In this document: piece after piece, positions 4,762 through 5,659 of the stretch
Layout of the letters: each line of letters opens with the position of its first letter
Position numbering within the stretch: the first letter of the stretch is position 1
NCBI GenBank assembly: GCA_934617135.1
Contig: CAKTUC010000069.1
Location: 1 to 5,659 of the forward strand
Length of the DNA stretch: 5,659 nucleotides
Source: an uncultured Collinsella sp.
GTDB lineage: Bacteria; Actinomycetota; Coriobacteriia; Coriobacteriales; Coriobacteriaceae
Direction: 5' to 3'
Made by a program: the position numbers and the translations under genes
Notes under the pieces: generated by a model
Seen by the model: only the letters and a program-made list of their open reading frames with translations
Told to the model about the DNA's origin: nothing
The model's database searches: none

Positions 4762-4819
4762 GCGTGAGCAATAGGATGCTAAGACGCACCCTACCATCTT
4801 GGCATCCTATTGCCCACGT
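4762..4819 (+). ncRNA. Conserved 5'-leader hairpin (element A), membrane-protein copy
   Basis: Arms 4762-4779 (GCGTGAGCAATAGGATGC) and 4802-4819 pair over 18 positions with one A-C mismatch and one G-T end pair. The 22-base loop (4780-4801) matches the kinase copy at 18 of 22 positions, including GCACCCTACC (4786-4795). Against 902-959, six stem positions have changed on both strands so as to keep pairing. An inner AAGA (4781-4784)/TCTT (4797-4800) helix can extend the stem. It begins 4 bases after the operator. Confidence 0.75.
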
Positions 4820-4842
4820 CCTGTCATTCGCTTTTCTCCCGT

Positions 4843-4972
4843 CTCGTTGGCCCTTCAGTCCCATTCCGGCACAGCGAGACACTTCCTAGACGACTGACCG
4901 TGGGGCCGGCTTTTCTGCTTTTACAGCAGTGCCTCCGATAACCCTCTTTTGTCGGCCCAGGTCAGCCTTTTT
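4843..4972 (+). ncRNA. Riboswitch-like structured leader element (element B), membrane-protein copy
   Basis: Same architecture as 2110-2249. P1 pairs CTCGTTGGCC (4843-4852) with 4868-4878, one bulged A. Its loop segment TCAGTC (4855-4860) can pair with GACTGA (4892-4897). P3 pairs GGGCCGGC (4903-4910) with GTCGGCCC (4951-4958). The inner hairpin is CTGCT (4915-4919)/AGCAG (4925-4929), followed by TGCCTCCGATAACC (4930-4943). The outer stem CTGACC (4894-4899)/GGTCAG (4960-4965) is followed by CCTTTTT (4966-4972). Two outer-stem pairs and one pseudoknot pair are changed in a compensating way relative to the aldolase copy, and P1 is almost wholly different yet still pairs. The gene start follows 28 bases after the T-run, which suits either termination or translation control. 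Confidence 0.75.
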
Positions 4973-5000
4973 CTTCACAACCGAAAGGACGGGCAGCAAT

Positions 5001-5659
5001 ATGCGACCGCTCATCATCATGAATGGCGAGAAGATCGACTGGTGCCATACCGTCATCAGAATGCTGATGTATCTGGCAGGTGTTGCGACGCTCGCCCTCG
5101 GCATGAGCATTCAGACCGCATCGGGCCTGGGCGTTGCCGCGCTTACCTGTTTTGCCACGACGCTGTCCATGCTCACCGGCAAGACACTCGGCTTTTGGAT
5201 CACCGCGACCTACGTCGCCTATATCGCCGCACAGGCAGCCATCTTGCGCCGCGAGTTTCAGCCGCGCATTTTGCTCGAGCTCTTTTTCTCAACACTGATC
5301 GGTGGCTTTACTGACTTCTTTATGGACGTCAACCCTCTGCACCCCACCGCGTTGCCGGCACAGGTTGCGACCATGCTGCTCTCGCTTGCCATCACCGCGT
5401 TTGGCGTGAGCCTCGTCGTCAACATGGGCGTCGTTCCCAACGCGCCCGACGGCCTGGTGCAGGTCATTGCCGAAAAACTCAAGCGCCGCTTTGGCGATGT
5501 GAAGGTCGTATTCGACTGCTCGCACGTCGCCGCTTCGCTCGCGCTGTCGCTGGTCTTTATGCACAACCTGGGCGGCTTTGGCGTCACGACCGCCATCTCC
5601 GCACTGTTCCTGGGCCATGTCATCAACGTCGCCAACAAGCTGTTCGCCCAACGCTTTAT
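5001..5659 (+). CDS. YczE/YitT-like multi-pass membrane protein, C-terminus cut off by window edge
   Basis: 219 codons are visible before the right edge. I read it as an integral membrane protein with about five or six hydrophobic segments, roughly residues 20-40, 62-82, 90-107, 119-143, 172-189 and 193-212. NPLHPTALPAQ (111-121) and the loop VVPNAPDGLVQVI (144-156) are reminiscent of YczE/YitT-type proteins, a family without an agreed function. The ATG at 5001 is preceded by AAAGGA (4984-4989), 11 bases away, rather long; an ATG at 5019 has no better site. The gene sits behind the LacI-type operator and both leader elements, so it is probably controlled with the KDG genes. Transport of a uronate or KDG-like compound is conceivable but not shown. 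Family call moderate; membrane location strong. Confidence 0.75.
   Translation, partial: MRPLIIMNGEKIDWCHTVIRMLMYLAGVATLALGMSIQTASGLGVAALTCFATTLSMLTGKTLGFWITATYVAYIAAQAAILRREFQPRILLELFFSTLIGGFTDFFMDVNPLHPTALPAQVATMLLSLAITAFGVSLVVNMGVVPNAPDGLVQVIAEKLKRRFGDVKVVFDCSHVAASLALSLVFMHNLGGFGVTTAISALFLGHVINVANKLFAQRF

Overview
The window reads like part of a Collinsella-type genome (Coriobacteriia, Actinomycetota). This is an inference from high-GC codon use, short compact genes, long intergenic hairpins and gene content; there is no rRNA or other taxonomic marker. The theme is the lower Entner-Doudoroff / uronate route: 2-keto-3-deoxygluconate (KDG) is phosphorylated to KDPG, then cleaved to pyruvate and glyceraldehyde-3-phosphate.

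Layout. Bases 1-767 (minus) hold most of a LacI-family repressor that runs off the left edge. Bases 768-1002 are a divergent control region with a promoter, a tandem LacI-type operator and a long hairpin in the 5' leader. A KDG kinase (1003-2037) and a KDPG aldolase (2293-2934) follow on the plus strand. They are separated by a 255-base spacer holding a stem-loop and a complex RNA-like element. Bases 2935-3238 contain a strong terminator and two long hairpins. A GntR/FCD regulator (3239-3931) and a HIT-family protein (4075-4509) lie on the minus strand. Bases 4510-5000 are a second divergent control region. From 5001 a YczE/YitT-like multi-pass membrane protein runs off the right edge.

Regulation is the most informative part. 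The same 14-bp operator, CGAAACCGATTTCG, occurs exactly three times: just downstream of the -10 of the kinase promoter, of the HIT-gene promoter (minus strand) and of the membrane-protein promoter. A second overlapping copy sits at the kinase. The adjacent LacI protein is the obvious candidate to bind all of them, giving a local regulon of kinase, aldolase, HIT protein and membrane protein.

Two leader elements, each present twice, look like conserved RNAs. Element A is an 18-bp hairpin whose stem has six compensatory base-pair changes between copies while the loop core GCACCCTACC is invariant (902-959 before the kinase; 4762-4819 before the membrane protein). Element B has a hairpin whose loop can form a pseudoknot, a long closing stem and a U-run. 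Its sequence blocks are nearly identical between copies while its stems covary (2110-2249 before the aldolase; 4843-4972 before the membrane protein). Element B looks like a riboswitch or attenuator, and I do not recognise it as a characterised class.
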